DNA of 64,000 bases from JAEUJM01 sp964635055 (GTDB lineage Bacteria; Actinomycetota; Acidimicrobiia; Acidimicrobiales; DATDAH01). The translations under genes were made by a program, and so were the position numbers. The notes beneath the pieces were generated by a model that worked only from the letters and a program-made list of their open reading frames with translations, was not told where the DNA came from and ran no database searches. This document shows, one piece after another, positions 41,884-52,051 of the stretch. Within the stretch, counting starts at the first letter, position 1. Every line of letters begins with the position of its first letter. The DNA lies in the NCBI GenBank assembly GCA_964635055.1, contig CAZWMT010000012.1:62001-126000 (forward strand), given 5' to 3'.

Positions 41884-43062
41884 TCATGGGGCGAGCTTCT
41901 CCAGGTGGTCGGCGGCACGGGGGGCGCCCCCGGCGGCGGCGAACGACTCGGCGACGACCGCGGCCGCCTCGCGGAACGACGGCTCGGTGAGCACCTGCTC
42001 GATGGCGGCCCGCAGCGTCGCCGGCTGCACCCGCCCGAACTTCACCCGGATGCCGGCGCCGGCGTCGACCACCTGGGCGGCGACGATGGGCTGGTCGTCG
42101 CGGATGGGCGCCAGCACGAGGGGCAGCCCGTGGGCCAACGCCTCGCAGGTGGTGTTGTGGCCGCCGTGGCCGACCACCGCATCCACCCGGTCCAGCAGGG
42201 CGAGTTGTGGCACGAAGGGCTGCACCCACACGTTGTCGGGCACGTCGGCGATCATCTCGGGTGGCGCCACCACCACCGCCTGCACGTCGAGGTCGCGCAC
42301 CGCGTCGACGGCCACGTTGTAGAAGCGCTCGCCCACGGTCTGGTTCACCGTGCCCAGTGACACCAGCACGTGGGGCCGGGCGGGGTCGAGCCAGTCCCAG
42401 GGGAACTCGGCGGTCTCGACCCGGGCGTGGGTGGAGGGCCCGACGAACCGGTAGTGGTCGGGGAAGCGATCGACGTCGCCCACCAGCGCCGCCGCGGTGA
42501 AGGCCAGCACGAGGTGGTCGGAGAAGCGCAGGTCGCCGGCGTCACGGGCCTGCTGCTCCGGCACGCCCATGCGCACCTGCAGGTCGACCAGCGACTCCTG
42601 CACCCACTCCCCCACCCGGGGGATCAGCTCGAACGGACGGCTGAACTCGGCCGAGGTGGTGGCCGAGGTGGCCCACGGCAGGCCGTGGCGGCGGGCGACG
42701 ACCGCACCGCCGACCGCCTGCTGGTCGACCACCAACACGTCGGGGCGGAACCGGGCGATGGCGTCCTCGAGCGGGGCCTCCATGGCCAGCGCCAGCGGCA
42801 GGAGCGCCTCCTCCCACAGGAACTTCAGCGCCGGCGCGCCCCGCAGGCCCCCGGCCTTGTTGCGCAGTGCGTCCTCCATCGACTCGGGCAGCCGTTGCGG
42901 GCACGAGAAGAACTCGGCGCCGTCGGGCAGGAGGGGGCGCACGACGCTGGGCTCGCCCGCCCACGCCACCGCGTGCCCACGCCCGGACAGCTCGTGGCCG
43001 ACCGACACCGTGGGGTTGGTGTGGCCCTGCAGCGGCGGGACGACGAACAGGAAGCGGGCCAT
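41884..43062 (-). CDS. MGT-type GT1 glycosyltransferase (UDP-glycosyltransferase-like)
   Basis: 392 residues. The N-terminus FLFVVPPLQGHTNPTVSVGH is the acceptor-binding start of macrolide/CrtX-like GT1 enzymes (His in QGHTNP). The C-terminal donor domain has HVLVSLGTVNQTV, WVQPFVPQLALLDRVDAVVG, HGGHNTTCEALAHGLPLVLA and IRDDQPIVAAQVVD, equivalent to the PSPG motif. Such enzymes transfer a sugar from a nucleotide donor to small lipophilic molecules. It is last in the ACP-hydrolase-hydrolase operon beside two lipid-type megasynthases, so glycosylation of the product is the likely role. Confidence 0.92.
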   Translation of the reverse strand: MARFLFVVPPLQGHTNPTVSVGHELSGRGHAVAWAGEPSVVRPLLPDGAEFFSCPQRLPESMEDALRNKAGGLRGAPALKFLWEEALLPLALAMEAPLEDAIARFRPDVLVVDQQAVGGAVVARRHGLPWATSATTSAEFSRPFELIPRVGEWVQESLVDLQVRMGVPEQQARDAGDLRFSDHLVLAFTAAALVGDVDRFPDHYRFVGPSTHARVETAEFPWDWLDPARPHVLVSLGTVNQTVGERFYNVAVDAVRDLDVQAVVVAPPEMIADVPDNVWVQPFVPQLALLDRVDAVVGHGGHNTTCEALAHGLPLVLAPIRDDQPIVAAQVVDAGAGIRVKFGRVQPATLRAAIEQVLTEPSFREAAAVVAESFAAAGGAPRAADHLEKLAP

Positions 43063-43073
43063 CGCGTCGCCGC

Positions 43074-43961
43074 TCAGTCCACCGCAGGCGGGTCAGTGGG
43101 CGGCGTCGTGCGGCCCACCTCGCGGGGGTCGGAGACCCAGTCCGGGTTCACGACAGGGACGATGGCCGATTCCGGCGCCGCGGGGTAGGCGGGCACCGGC
43201 TGGCCCAGGATCCAGGGCAGCAGGGTGGCCTTCAGCTCGGCGGTGGCCTCCATCAGCACCGAGTGGGTGCAGCCCGGGAAGATGCGCAGGTCGCAGTCGG
43301 GCACCAGGTCCTGCAGGTCGCGGGCGCGGTCGAGCAGGTCGGAGTGCTCGCCGTAGAAGGCCAGCACCGGGCAGGCCAGCGCCGCCAACGCCTCGCGGGG
43401 CAGGGGCTGCACGGCCTCGAGGTCGTCCAGCATGGTGGTCTCGTAGATCAGCGACTCGGCGTTTCGGGCCATCTTGTTGAGCTTGCGGCCCCCCTGCTCC
43501 GCCAACCACTGCTCGACCTCGTCCTCGGCCAGTCCGAAGGCGGCCAGGGCCAGGCTGCCGGCCATGTGGTGGCCCCAGCCCTCCACCGCGAAGTGGGCCT
43601 CGATCAGGGCCAGGCCCGCCACCCGCTCGGGGTGCGCGACGGCCATGCCCAGGCCCACCACACCGCCGTAGCTGTTGCCGATGATGTGGACAGGGCGGTC
43701 GACGCCGAGCTCGGTGAGCAGTGCGTCGAGGTCGGCCACCGCGTCCTCCGTCGTGTACCCGGTGGGCGGCCGCTCGCTGCGGCCATGGCCACGGAGGTCG
43801 TAGAGGATCACCTCGCACTCACGGGCGAAGGGGTTGGCCAGCGTGTAGTAGAAGCTGGACAGGTTGTCCATCACCAGGCCGTGCAGCATCACGACCGTGT
43901 GGTCCCCCTGGCCGAGGCGCGACACGTTGAAGCGCACCCCGTTGGCGACGACGTCAGCCAT
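43074..43961 (-). CDS. Alpha/beta hydrolase (second of a pair)
   Basis: 295 residues from ATG 43961, which overlaps the stop of the upstream hydrolase by eight bases. HGLVMDN is the oxyanion region, GNSYGG holds the nucleophile Ser, the acid is in YGEHSDLL, and the His in CTHSVLME. The fold is complete; the C-terminal 40 residues are Pro-rich. It is closely paired with the next gene, a paralogue. In lipid or polyketide loci such enzymes often release or edit acyl chains from a carrier, which fits here because the window shows no thioesterase domain in the megasynthases. Role inferred. Confidence 0.88.
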   Translation of the reverse strand: MADVVANGVRFNVSRLGQGDHTVVMLHGLVMDNLSSFYYTLANPFARECEVILYDLRGHGRSERPPTGYTTEDAVADLDALLTELGVDRPVHIIGNSYGGVVGLGMAVAHPERVAGLALIEAHFAVEGWGHHMAGSLALAAFGLAEDEVEQWLAEQGGRKLNKMARNAESLIYETTMLDDLEAVQPLPREALAALACPVLAFYGEHSDLLDRARDLQDLVPDCDLRIFPGCTHSVLMEATAELKATLLPWILGQPVPAYPAAPESAIVPVVNPDWVSDPREVGRTTPPTDPPAVD

Positions 43962-44853
43962 AGGGCACCGGGTTCTGGTGGAAGGGGTCGTGATGGAGGG
44001 GGTCGTGTGGCTCGGCCGCCGTCGCCGTCGCCTCCGGAGCGGCGTCGCCGCGGCCCGGCTCGTCGAGGAAGTCGACCAGCAGGTCGGCCACCTCGCGGCG
44101 GGCGTCGAGGTGGAGGGCGTGGCCACCCTCGAGCACGTGACAGGGCGCGCCGGGCAGCACCGCCCGCACCCGGTCGGCGGCCGGTGCGCACCACGACCGC
44201 GACCCGAACGCGAACAGGGTGGGCACCGCCAGGGCCCGCAGGTCGTCGTCGGTGACCGGCGGCTCGGCCCGCAGGTCGGCCACGATCGTCGTCTCGGTGA
44301 GCAGCCGGCGCTCGGTGTCGGACGCGTCGGGAGCGGGCGCATCCCGCTCGTCGTCGGGCCCGTCCTCCCCGCTCGCCGCGCCTCCGGCGACGGCCCCCTC
44401 CGGCCCGAGCGGCCGCGCGGAGTGGGACGCGCGCGGCCCGGGATCGCGCAGGGCGACCAGCGGCGCCTCGATGCACGCCAGCGCCGTCACCCGATCGGGG
44501 TGCGCCAACGCCAGGCGGATGCCGAGCAGGCCGCCGTAGCTGTGGCCCACCACCGCGAACGGCGCCAGGTCGTCGGTGAGGGCGAGCACGTCGTCCACCA
44601 TCGTGGCCGTGTCGTAGCCATCGGGCGGGCAGTCGCTGAGGCCGTGGCCGCGCAGGTCGAGCAGGCGCACCGTGTGGGTGCGGGCCACCGCCGGCGCCGC
44701 GGTGAACCACCACGAGGCCAGGCTGCCCGTGAACAGCCCGTGCAGCATCACCACGGGCGGCGCCGGGCGCCCACCCTCGGCACCCTCGGTTCCGCGACCG
44801 GGGCCGAGCTGCTGGGTGTGGAAGCGCAGCCCGCGGGCCGTGACGAAGGGCAC
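43954..44853 (-). CDS. Alpha/beta hydrolase (first of a pair)
   Basis: 299 residues from GTG 44853. The oxyanion loop is HGLFTGSLASWWF, the nucleophile is in GHSYGG, and the catalytic His is in EGGHALHLD. A large acidic insert (GGAASGEDGPDDERDAPAPD) lies in the lid region. It starts four bases after the ACP gene stop, so it is co-translated with the carrier protein, and overlaps its paralogue downstream. It resembles 2-succinyl/epoxide-type hydrolases only loosely. Acyl transfer or release from the ACP is the simplest guess. Confidence 0.88.
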   Translation of the reverse strand: MPFVTARGLRFHTQQLGPGRGTEGAEGGRPAPPVVMLHGLFTGSLASWWFTAAPAVARTHTVRLLDLRGHGLSDCPPDGYDTATMVDDVLALTDDLAPFAVVGHSYGGLLGIRLALAHPDRVTALACIEAPLVALRDPGPRASHSARPLGPEGAVAGGAASGEDGPDDERDAPAPDASDTERRLLTETTIVADLRAEPPVTDDDLRALAVPTLFAFGSRSWCAPAADRVRAVLPGAPCHVLEGGHALHLDARREVADLLVDFLDEPGRGDAAPEATATAAEPHDPLHHDPFHQNPVPYG

Positions 44854-44857
44854 CAGG

Positions 44858-45196
44858 TCAGCTCGCGGAGGTCGCGCCCTCGGGTGAGTCGAGGCAACCG
44901 GCCACGAACTCGACCAGCTCGCCCACGGTCATGGTGACGAGGGCGTCGAGCTCCATGTCGGCGATCCAGCCGACGAAGTCGACCTGCTCGCCGTAGCGGT
45001 TGGTGAGCTCCTCGGCCAGGGCCACGAACTCGATGCTCTCCAGCTCGAGGTCGTCGTTGAACGAGGTGTCCATCGTCACCTCGTCCACCATCAACAGCTC
45101 GTCCTCGCCGATCACCGTCGTCAACATCTCGGTGATCGCGGCGAGCACCTGCTCCCTCGTGTCGCTTCCGGCGCTTCGGGATCCGTCGCCAGTCAT
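44858..45196 (-). CDS. Free-standing acyl carrier protein
   Basis: 112 residues from ATG 45196. The phosphopantetheine site is in FNDDLELESIEFVALAEEL (Ser near residue 53), with acidic helix 2 as in type II ACPs; the length is above the usual 80 because of N- and C-terminal tails. It is first in the operon ACP-hydrolase-hydrolase-GT1. Because the phosphopantetheinyl transferase domain at the end of the second megasynthase is close by, that domain probably also activates this ACP. The start and the 5' spacer are shared with the divergent AlbA-like gene. Confidence 0.92.
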   Translation of the reverse strand: MTGDGSRSAGSDTREQVLAAITEMLTTVIGEDELLMVDEVTMDTSFNDDLELESIEFVALAEELTNRYGEQVDFVGWIADMELDALVTMTVGELVEFVAGCLDSPEGATSAS

Positions 45197-45334
45197 CTCA
45201 GCTGCTCCGCAGCGCCACCCATTGCATCCCCCTTCTCCGTGGTCGCACAGCCTCCCGCACCGAGCGCAGATCCGCCAAAGCGGCACGTTCGCCGCCAACG
45301 CTACACACACCTTCATCACACAACTAGCGGCTAC

Positions 45335-45366
45335 AGTCAACTTCGAGGTTGCAGGAAGGGTTGACT
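45335..45366. promoter_or_regulatory. Inverted repeat just before the AlbA-like regulator start
   Basis: AGTCAAC (45335-45341) and GTTGACT (45360-45366) are exact complements, 18 bases apart, ending two bases before the ATG at 45368. A site here would overlap ribosome binding and could let the encoded regulator repress itself. Confidence 0.4.
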
Positions 45367-45367
45367 G

Positions 45368-46765
45368 ATGGCTGGCCTTCAGGAACAGATGGACACTGCG
45401 CTCACCCGCCTCAGGCTCGCGCGCACCGACCTCTCGAGCTACGAGGTCCACGTCCTCGTCTCGTCGCACGGTCAGCCTCAGGACGACGCTGTGCCGGTAC
45501 CGGGAGCCACCATGGCCGATCTCGATCGCGACCTGGTCTCGGCCCTGCTCCGACGGCTCCGTGACACCCGGGGCCAGCTGTTCACGCGGGCCACCGACGA
45601 CGAGGTCCTGCGCATGATGCGGGTGATCATCGACACCGCCGAGGGACCTGCGGTCACACTCGGTGGACTGCTCGCGCTCGGCAAGTACCCACAGCAGTTC
45701 CTCCCGCAGCTCGACATCACCTTCGTCGCGTTCCCGACCACGACGGGTGAACCCCTGCGCGACGGCACCCGGTTCGTCGACAACCTCTCGATCGACGGGC
45801 CCATCCCGACCATGGTCGCGGAGACCCTCGGGGCCATGCGGCGCAACATGAAGCGGCGGTCCGTGGTCGTCGGACTCGGACGGGAGGATCAGTGGGAGTA
45901 CCCCGAGGAAGCGATACGCGAGATGGTGGCCAACGCGTTGATGCATCGCGACTACCACCCCCTGGCTCGTGGGTCACAAGTCCGCGTGGAGCTGTACCCG
46001 GACCGCTTGGAGATCCGCAGTCCGGGGGGGATCTTCGGACCCATCGAGGCCGAGAACCTGCTTGCCGAACCGGTCTCGTCGTCTCGCAACGCGCTGTTGG
46101 CCAAGCTCCTCGAGGACGTCGAGGTGCCGGGGTCGGGCCGAACCGTCTGCGAGAACCGCGGGTCCGGTCTTCTCGCCGCCGCTGCTGCCCTTCGCCACGC
46201 CGGGCTCGAGCCACCGACGCTGCGTGACTCGGTGCGCGAATTCCAGGTCGTGATCCCGAACCACGGACTCCTCGATCCTGAGGCGGTCTCGTGGTTGTTG
46301 ACGATCGACACGACCGGGCTCAGCGACCGGCAACGGTTGGGTCTCGCGTTCCTCAAGCGTCACTCGGCGATCACCAACCAGCAGTACCGAACGCTGAACG
46401 GTTGCGATGCCCTGATCGCAACCCGAGAACTGACTGGCATGGCGAGTGCCGGCTTGATCGAGAAGTCGAACGACCGGCGATGGTCCACCTGGCACCTGAG
46501 CCAGATCGAAACGGCCCAACACCAGGCGCAACTCGACTTCGTGACCGCAGGTGGACGTTCGAGCCGAGGTGATCGTCGATCGGAGATCCGGGCACTGCTC
46601 GCACGAGGACCGAGAAGCTCACGAGAGCTCGCCGACAGCCTGGGCATGACGCGCGAAGGCGTGCTCAAGTGGCTCCGGAGGATGGAGGCGGACGGAGAGG
46701 TGACGGCGACCGGATCCAGTCGGAAGAGTCGGCGAAACACCTGGCGGCTCGACCACCACACCTGA
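45368..46765 (+). CDS. AlbA/COG2865-type predicted transcriptional regulator with internally deleted N-terminal domain
   Basis: 465 residues. The GHKL-type ATPase domain has EEAIREMVANALMHRDYHPL and NRGSGLLAAAAAL. The C-terminus is a winged helix (SSRELADSLGMTREGVLKWLRR). The family normally starts with a 130-residue AlbA_2 DNA-binding domain; here only its first 20 or so residues (ALTRLRLARTDL) and its last strand (YEVHVLVSSHGQPQDD) remain, joined in frame. The gene is less GC-rich than its surroundings and sits on the opposite strand within the biosynthetic locus, suggesting transfer followed by deletion. Confidence 0.8.
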   Translation: MAGLQEQMDTALTRLRLARTDLSSYEVHVLVSSHGQPQDDAVPVPGATMADLDRDLVSALLRRLRDTRGQLFTRATDDEVLRMMRVIIDTAEGPAVTLGGLLALGKYPQQFLPQLDITFVAFPTTTGEPLRDGTRFVDNLSIDGPIPTMVAETLGAMRRNMKRRSVVVGLGREDQWEYPEEAIREMVANALMHRDYHPLARGSQVRVELYPDRLEIRSPGGIFGPIEAENLLAEPVSSSRNALLAKLLEDVEVPGSGRTVCENRGSGLLAAAAALRHAGLEPPTLRDSVREFQVVIPNHGLLDPEAVSWLLTIDTTGLSDRQRLGLAFLKRHSAITNQQYRTLNGCDALIATRELTGMASAGLIEKSNDRRWSTWHLSQIETAQHQAQLDFVTAGGRSSRGDRRSEIRALLARGPRSSRELADSLGMTREGVLKWLRRMEADGEVTATGSSRKSRRNTWRLDHHT

Positions 46766-46798
46766 GCACGCCTGCCAGGCGGCGCGGCAACCCGTAGG

Positions 46799-49700
46799 TC
46801 AGTCGACCGACGTCCAGGAGACCACGTAGCGGGCGCCGTCGTCGCCGACGGCCACCACCTCGGTGTCCACCTGCACCTGCTCCGTGCCCGGGGTGCCGAC
46901 CCAGGCCCGGTCGCCCTCGAGCCGGTCGATGCCGATGGCGCGGGGGCGGCCCTCGAGGCCGGCGCCGCCAGCCTTGCCGACGGCCTCCTTCACCGTCCAG
47001 AAGCGGGTGAGGGCCAGGTCGCGCTCGGGGCCCGGCTCGGCGGGCACCCACGCGGCCTCGGTGTCGGTGAGCGCGAGCGAGGCGAACCGCTCGTGGCGGG
47101 GGGCCTCGACCTCGATGTCGATGCCGGGGGCGGGGTCGTCGGGGCCGGCGACGAGCGCGGCGGCGGCCCACTCGGTGTGGGCCAGCGACACCCGCAGGCC
47201 CGAGGCGGCGGGACGGGCGGCCCCCGTCGTGACCCCCTCGAGCGCGGTGCCCTCGAGCACGGTGCCTTCGAGCGCGGCGGCGTCGACGTCCACGTGCGGG
47301 CGGCCGTCGTCGTCGTTGGACACGGTCACCTCGGCGGGGAAGACCGGGCCGGCCCCGTGGTCCCACAGCCACTGGCGCACGGCGTCCTTCACCGCGATGC
47401 GCCCGAGCAGCCACTGCCGCTGGGCCTTGGGGTTGAGGCCCTCGTAGGTGGGCCGCTCACGGTGGTTCAGGTAGCGGCGCATCATCAGCTCGCGCGACGC
47501 CGAGTTGGCCCAGTGCTCGGTGGCCAGGAACCAACCGCCGGGGCGTTGCTCGCTGATGCGCAGTTGGTCGGGGTCGCGCAGCATCGGGAACACCACGTCG
47601 TCGGTGTCGAACCGGGTGTCCTGCCAGCTCTCGATCTGGCACCACACCCGACCGCGGTCGCCCTCTTGCAGGCTGACCATCTCCAGGTCGGCCCGCACGA
47701 ACGCATCGGTGAGCTCGCCCACCCGCACCGTGCACCCGAACCGGTTGCCGGGTGGCGGGTGGGGCCCGAAGAAACGGATGCGCTCGATCACGCTGGGCAG
47801 GGCCAGCCGGTCAACCTCGGTGTGCATGGCCACCCAGTGGCCCACCAACTGGCCGGCGCCGTCGAGCAGCGCCCCGGGCGCCGGGAGGGCCTCGATGGTG
47901 CCCTGCACCCCGGCAGGGCCGAGGGGGCCGATCTCGGTGACACCCTGGTACTGGGGACCGTGGAAGGCCCAGCGATCGTTGTAGAGGTCCCAGGCCGTGG
48001 GCCCCCACACGCTGGCCCCCTCGAGGGGGGTGGTGTCGGCGGCCGGCGGCTCGGGATAGGTGTCGGCGAACACCACCGTGCCCCTGCTGAAGCCCTCGAC
48101 GCTCACGCGGACCCGGTCGGGCCCGGTGACCGTGGCGTTGATGGTGACGTCGATCGGCGGCTCGACCGCCAGCCAGCGCAGCGCCCGCACGTGCTCGAGC
48201 CCGATGGGCACCTTCCCCGGCATGAGCCGGGACGCGACCTCCTGGAAGATCTGCAGCGTGCACGTCATCGGCACCACAGGGAACAGGTCGCTGACGTCGT
48301 CCCACCCGTCACGCTGGCGGTAGAAGCGGTGGTCGATCAGGAACGGCATGGCGTCCATCGACAGCGTGCGCACCTCGGTGATCCCGTCCGCGGCCGTCGG
48401 CGCCGGCACCGGCGATTCCGGCCCCCCCATGGGTCCGGCCCCGCCGCTCGACCCGGCCCCGCCGCTCGACCCGCCGGCGGGGACCGACGCCGCGGGCCCG
48501 CCCGGTGCGGTCGCGGCCCATGGCGAACCCGGAGGGACCTGCGACGGTCCGGCATCGCGCCACGCGCCGACCACCTCGGCCAGCGCCGGGCCGACCTCGC
48601 GCAACCCGGCATCGAACTCGGCGAACACGGGGTGGCCGGCGAGTGACTGGTCGCCGGCCGCGAGGACGGTGGCATCGGCACCGGCCGGGGCCAGGTCGAG
48701 GTGGACGCCGGCGGCGAGGTGGATCAGCGGCGCGCCCAGGTGCAGGGGCACGCCGACGCCGACGCCGGGACGCTCGGCCGGGCCCGGGGCGCGCCCTGCG
48801 GCCGCCCCGTCCGGTGGGGCGGCGCCCGGTGTGGCGACGCCCGTGGCCGTGGCCGCGCCCACGGCCGTGGCCACGCCAGGCCCCGATGGATCCGGCGATC
48901 CCGCCGCCGTGGGTGCCGCCGCTATGGATGCCGCCGCCGTCGATGCCGCCACCGTCGATGCGGACTCCGCATCGGGCATCCCTGCGCCGACCGCCGGGGC
49001 CCGCGCGGCCGTCCCCGTCCCGACCGGTGGGGCCACCGACCCCGCGGCCGCGTCTGGTGCCGAGGCGCCGACCGCCGCCGCCACGGGCGATCCGGACGGA
49101 TCTGATGCCTCCGCTCCCGCCGCCGGCCCGCCTGCCGCCGAGGTGGTCGCCGTGGACGCGGCCCCGCTGGGCAGGCGGTCGAAGCGGGGCTGGGCGCCCT
49201 CGGTCCACAGCGCCGCGGCCACCCGCCGCAGTTGGTCGAGGCCCGCGTGACGGGGCCCGGCGGCCACCACGGCCAGGTGCTCGCGGCCCTTCAGGGTGTC
49301 GTCGAGGAAGTTGACCAGGCTGCCCACACCCACCTGCACGAACACCCGCACGCCCTCGTCGTGCAGGCGCAGGGCCAGCTGGCGGAAGTGCACCGGCTCG
49401 AGGAGGTGGCGGATGACGAGGTCGCGCACCGCGTCCGGGTCGTCGGGGTAGGGGGCCACCGTGGTGGCCGACCACACGGGCACCGCCGGCGCCTGCAGCG
49501 GCACCCGGGCGGTGGCCTGGCGCACCGGCTCCACGTAGGGCGCCAGCATCGGCGAGTGGAAGCCCGACCGGAACGGCAGCAGCTGCGCCAGGATGCGCTC
49601 GGACCGCAGCTTGGCGATCACCTCGCCCACGCTGGCCTCGGAGCCGCACACGATGGACTGGTGCGGGCAGTTGTCGTGCGACACCACGATGTCGGGCAGG

Positions 49701-51926
49701 TCGCCCACCGCCGCCTCCGCGGCGTCGGCCCCGCAGCCCAGGGCCGCGAACACCACGCCGGGCACGTCCACGTCTTCGGTGTCGACCGAGTCGATGAAGT
49801 CGTCGACGCCGTCGGCGGGGATCAGGTGGGCGGCGATCATGGCGTTCCACTCGCCGATCGAGTGGCCGGCCACCACGTCGGGGCGGATGCCCAGCTCGCC
49901 GAGGGCGGCGTCGAGCAGCCGGCCCAGCGCGATGATTCCCGCGCCGTGCAGCCCCAGCTGTCCGGCGTGGCCGTCCTCCGCGAGGGGGCCCAGCGGGAGG
50001 GCGAAGTGGTCGGCCACGTCGGCCACGTGCGGATCGAACTCGGGCTCGACCCCGGGGAACAGGAAGGCCACCTTGCCGCCCCCGGCGAGCAGGCCGGTGT
50101 TGGAGAACCAGACGTCGTTGCGGCCGTGCCACGGGGTGCCCCGGGCCACCACCTTGCGGGCCAGCTCGAGGCGGCGGGCATCGGGCGCCACCATGGCCAG
50201 CCGCCACGTCCGGTCGGTGGCGGCGTCCGCCGGCTGCGAACCGGGTGCCGGAGCCGCGGCGGTGTCGTCCCGGTCGACCAGGATGGCGGGGTCGTCGGGC
50301 CAGCAGGTCGTCGGCCGACGCGCCCTCGAGCAGCACCACCCGCTCGACGTTCCTCGGCCGCTCGATCGTCGTCGGAGGCACCAGGGGTCGGGCTCCGACC
50401 CCTACGCCCTCGGACGTGTCCCCCGACCGGGTGGGGACGGCTGAGACGCGAGCGGCCCCTGCCCCGGGAGCCGCCTCGAGGACCAGGTGGGCGTTGATGC
50501 CGCCGAAGCCGAAGGCGTTGACGCCGGCCACCCTGCGCTCGGGCGCACCACCCCAGTCCTCGGACTCGGCGAGGGTGCGGAAGCGGGTGTCGGCCAGCCG
50601 CTCGTGGGGCTCGTCGCAGTGCAGCGTGGGCGGCAGCACGCCGTGGTGCAGCGCCAGGGCGGTCTTGATCAGCGCGGCGGCGCCGGCGGCCGGCATGGTG
50701 TGGCCGATCATCGACTTCACCGAGCCCAGCACCCCCCTGCCCGAGCCCCCGGGCCGACCGCCGGCCCCGGCGGCGCCGGCGGGCCCGAAGAACTGGGCCA
50801 ACGTGTCGAGCTCGGCGGCGTCGCCCACCGGGGTGGCGGTGCCGTGGGCCTCGATCAGCCCGACGGTGGCGGGGTCGAGGCCCGACGCCGACCAGGCCCG
50901 CTCCAGCGCCAGCAGCTGGCCCGCCACCCTGGGCTTCATCACGCTCGACGCCCGACCGTCGCTGGCCACGCCGGTGCCCCGGATGACCGCGTACACCCGG
51001 TCGCCGTCGCGCTCGGCGTCGGCCAGGCGCTTCAGCACCACCATGCCGGTGCCCTCGCCGATCAGCAGGCCGTCGGCCGACCGGTCGAAGGGCCGGATGG
51101 CCTCGCTGGGGCTGAGCGCCCGCAGCTGGGAGAAGACGGTCCAGAAGGCCACGTCGTGGCAGTGGTGCACGCCGCCGGCCACCACCGCGTCGCAGCGCCC
51201 CGAGCGCAGCTCGGCCACGGCCTGGTCGACCGCCACCAGCGAGCTCGCGCAGGCGGCGTCGACGGTGTAGGCCGGGCCCTGCAGGTCGAGGCGGTTGGCG
51301 ATGCGCGACGCGGCCAGGTTGGGCACGAGGTCGATGGCCGCCTCGGGCCGACTGGGGCCCAGCTGGTCCTGGAAGGCGTGCTTCACCTCGTCGAGCTTCG
51401 CCTCGGTGATGCCCGGCACCAGCTCCCGCAGGCTCTCCACCAGCTGCTGGGCCACCCGCACCCGCTGATCGAAGCGGGCCATGCCGGGGGTGAAGTAGCC
51501 ACCCCGGCCGACGATCACCCCCACCTTCTGGGGGTCGCCCAGCTGCCCCTCACCGCCGGCGTCGGCGATGGCCGCGGCGGCCACCTTCAACGCGATCAGC
51601 TGGTCGGGCTCGGCCGCCTCGACGGTGACCGGCATGATGCCGAACGCGGCGGCGTCGAAGGTGGCGTAGTCGTCGACGAACCCGCCCCGGTGGCAGTAGA
51701 CGCGGTCCGGAGCGGTGGATTCGGGATCGTAGAAGAACGCCTCCCACCGCTCGGCGGGCACGTCGGTGATGGCATCGACCCCGCCCGCGATGTTGCGCCA
51801 GTAGGTGTCGAGGTCGGGTGCGCCGGGGAACAGCGCCCCCATCCCGACGATGGCGACGCCGTCGGAGGCAGCGCCGTCGGGGGCAGCGCCGTCGGAGGTA
51901 GCGTCGCTCGCCCCCCGATCAGCCAC
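46799..51926 (-). CDS. PUFA/enediyne-like megasynthase KS-AT-DH-PPTase, with apparent frameshift
   Basis: GTG 51926 (GAGGGG upstream). The KS covers about residues 22-475: GVAIVGMGALFPG, active Cys in VDAACASSLVAV near 225, His in EAHGTATPVG and SMIGHTMPAAGAA. Near 50300 the reading frame must move by one base (an extra C in the coding strand after GCC); deleting it gives LLADDPAILVD and a 1708-residue protein. After that: AT with FLFPGVEPEF and GHSIGEW, a long Ala/Gly/Pro linker, DH double hot-dog (FLIDHRFYRQRDGW..FPVVP), and a phosphopantetheinyl transferase end (RFWTVKEAVGKAGGA). As assembled, translation would break after the KS; an in-frame ATG at 50194 could start an AT-DH-PPT protein. 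Confidence 0.85.
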
Positions 51927-51968
51927 GGGTCGAGCCCCTCGTGCCCCGCGCCGCGGCGACCGACCGAA

Positions 51969-52012
51969 CTGGCGCCCGATTCGACTGCCAGAGCGATCGA
52001 ATCGGGAGCCAG
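51969..52012. repeat. Intact 44-base palindrome, same family as the IS target
   Basis: CTGGCGCCCGATTCGA (51969-51984), 12-base loop, TCGAATCGGGAGCCAG (51997-52012); one mismatch in the 16-base arms. On the reverse strand it equals the reconstructed IS target at 12518/14316 except at three positions. It lies between the two megasynthase genes and could act as a terminator or as a processing hairpin. Confidence 0.85.
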
Positions 52013-52051
52013 AAGCGGGGCAGAGGCGGGTTCCGGGGTCGCACGGGCGAT

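Noticed and set aside
48309..50300. Continuation of the KS frame beyond the frameshift
   Set aside because: The translation turns into Arg/Pro/Gly-rich text while the AT-DH-PPTase domains lie in the other frame.
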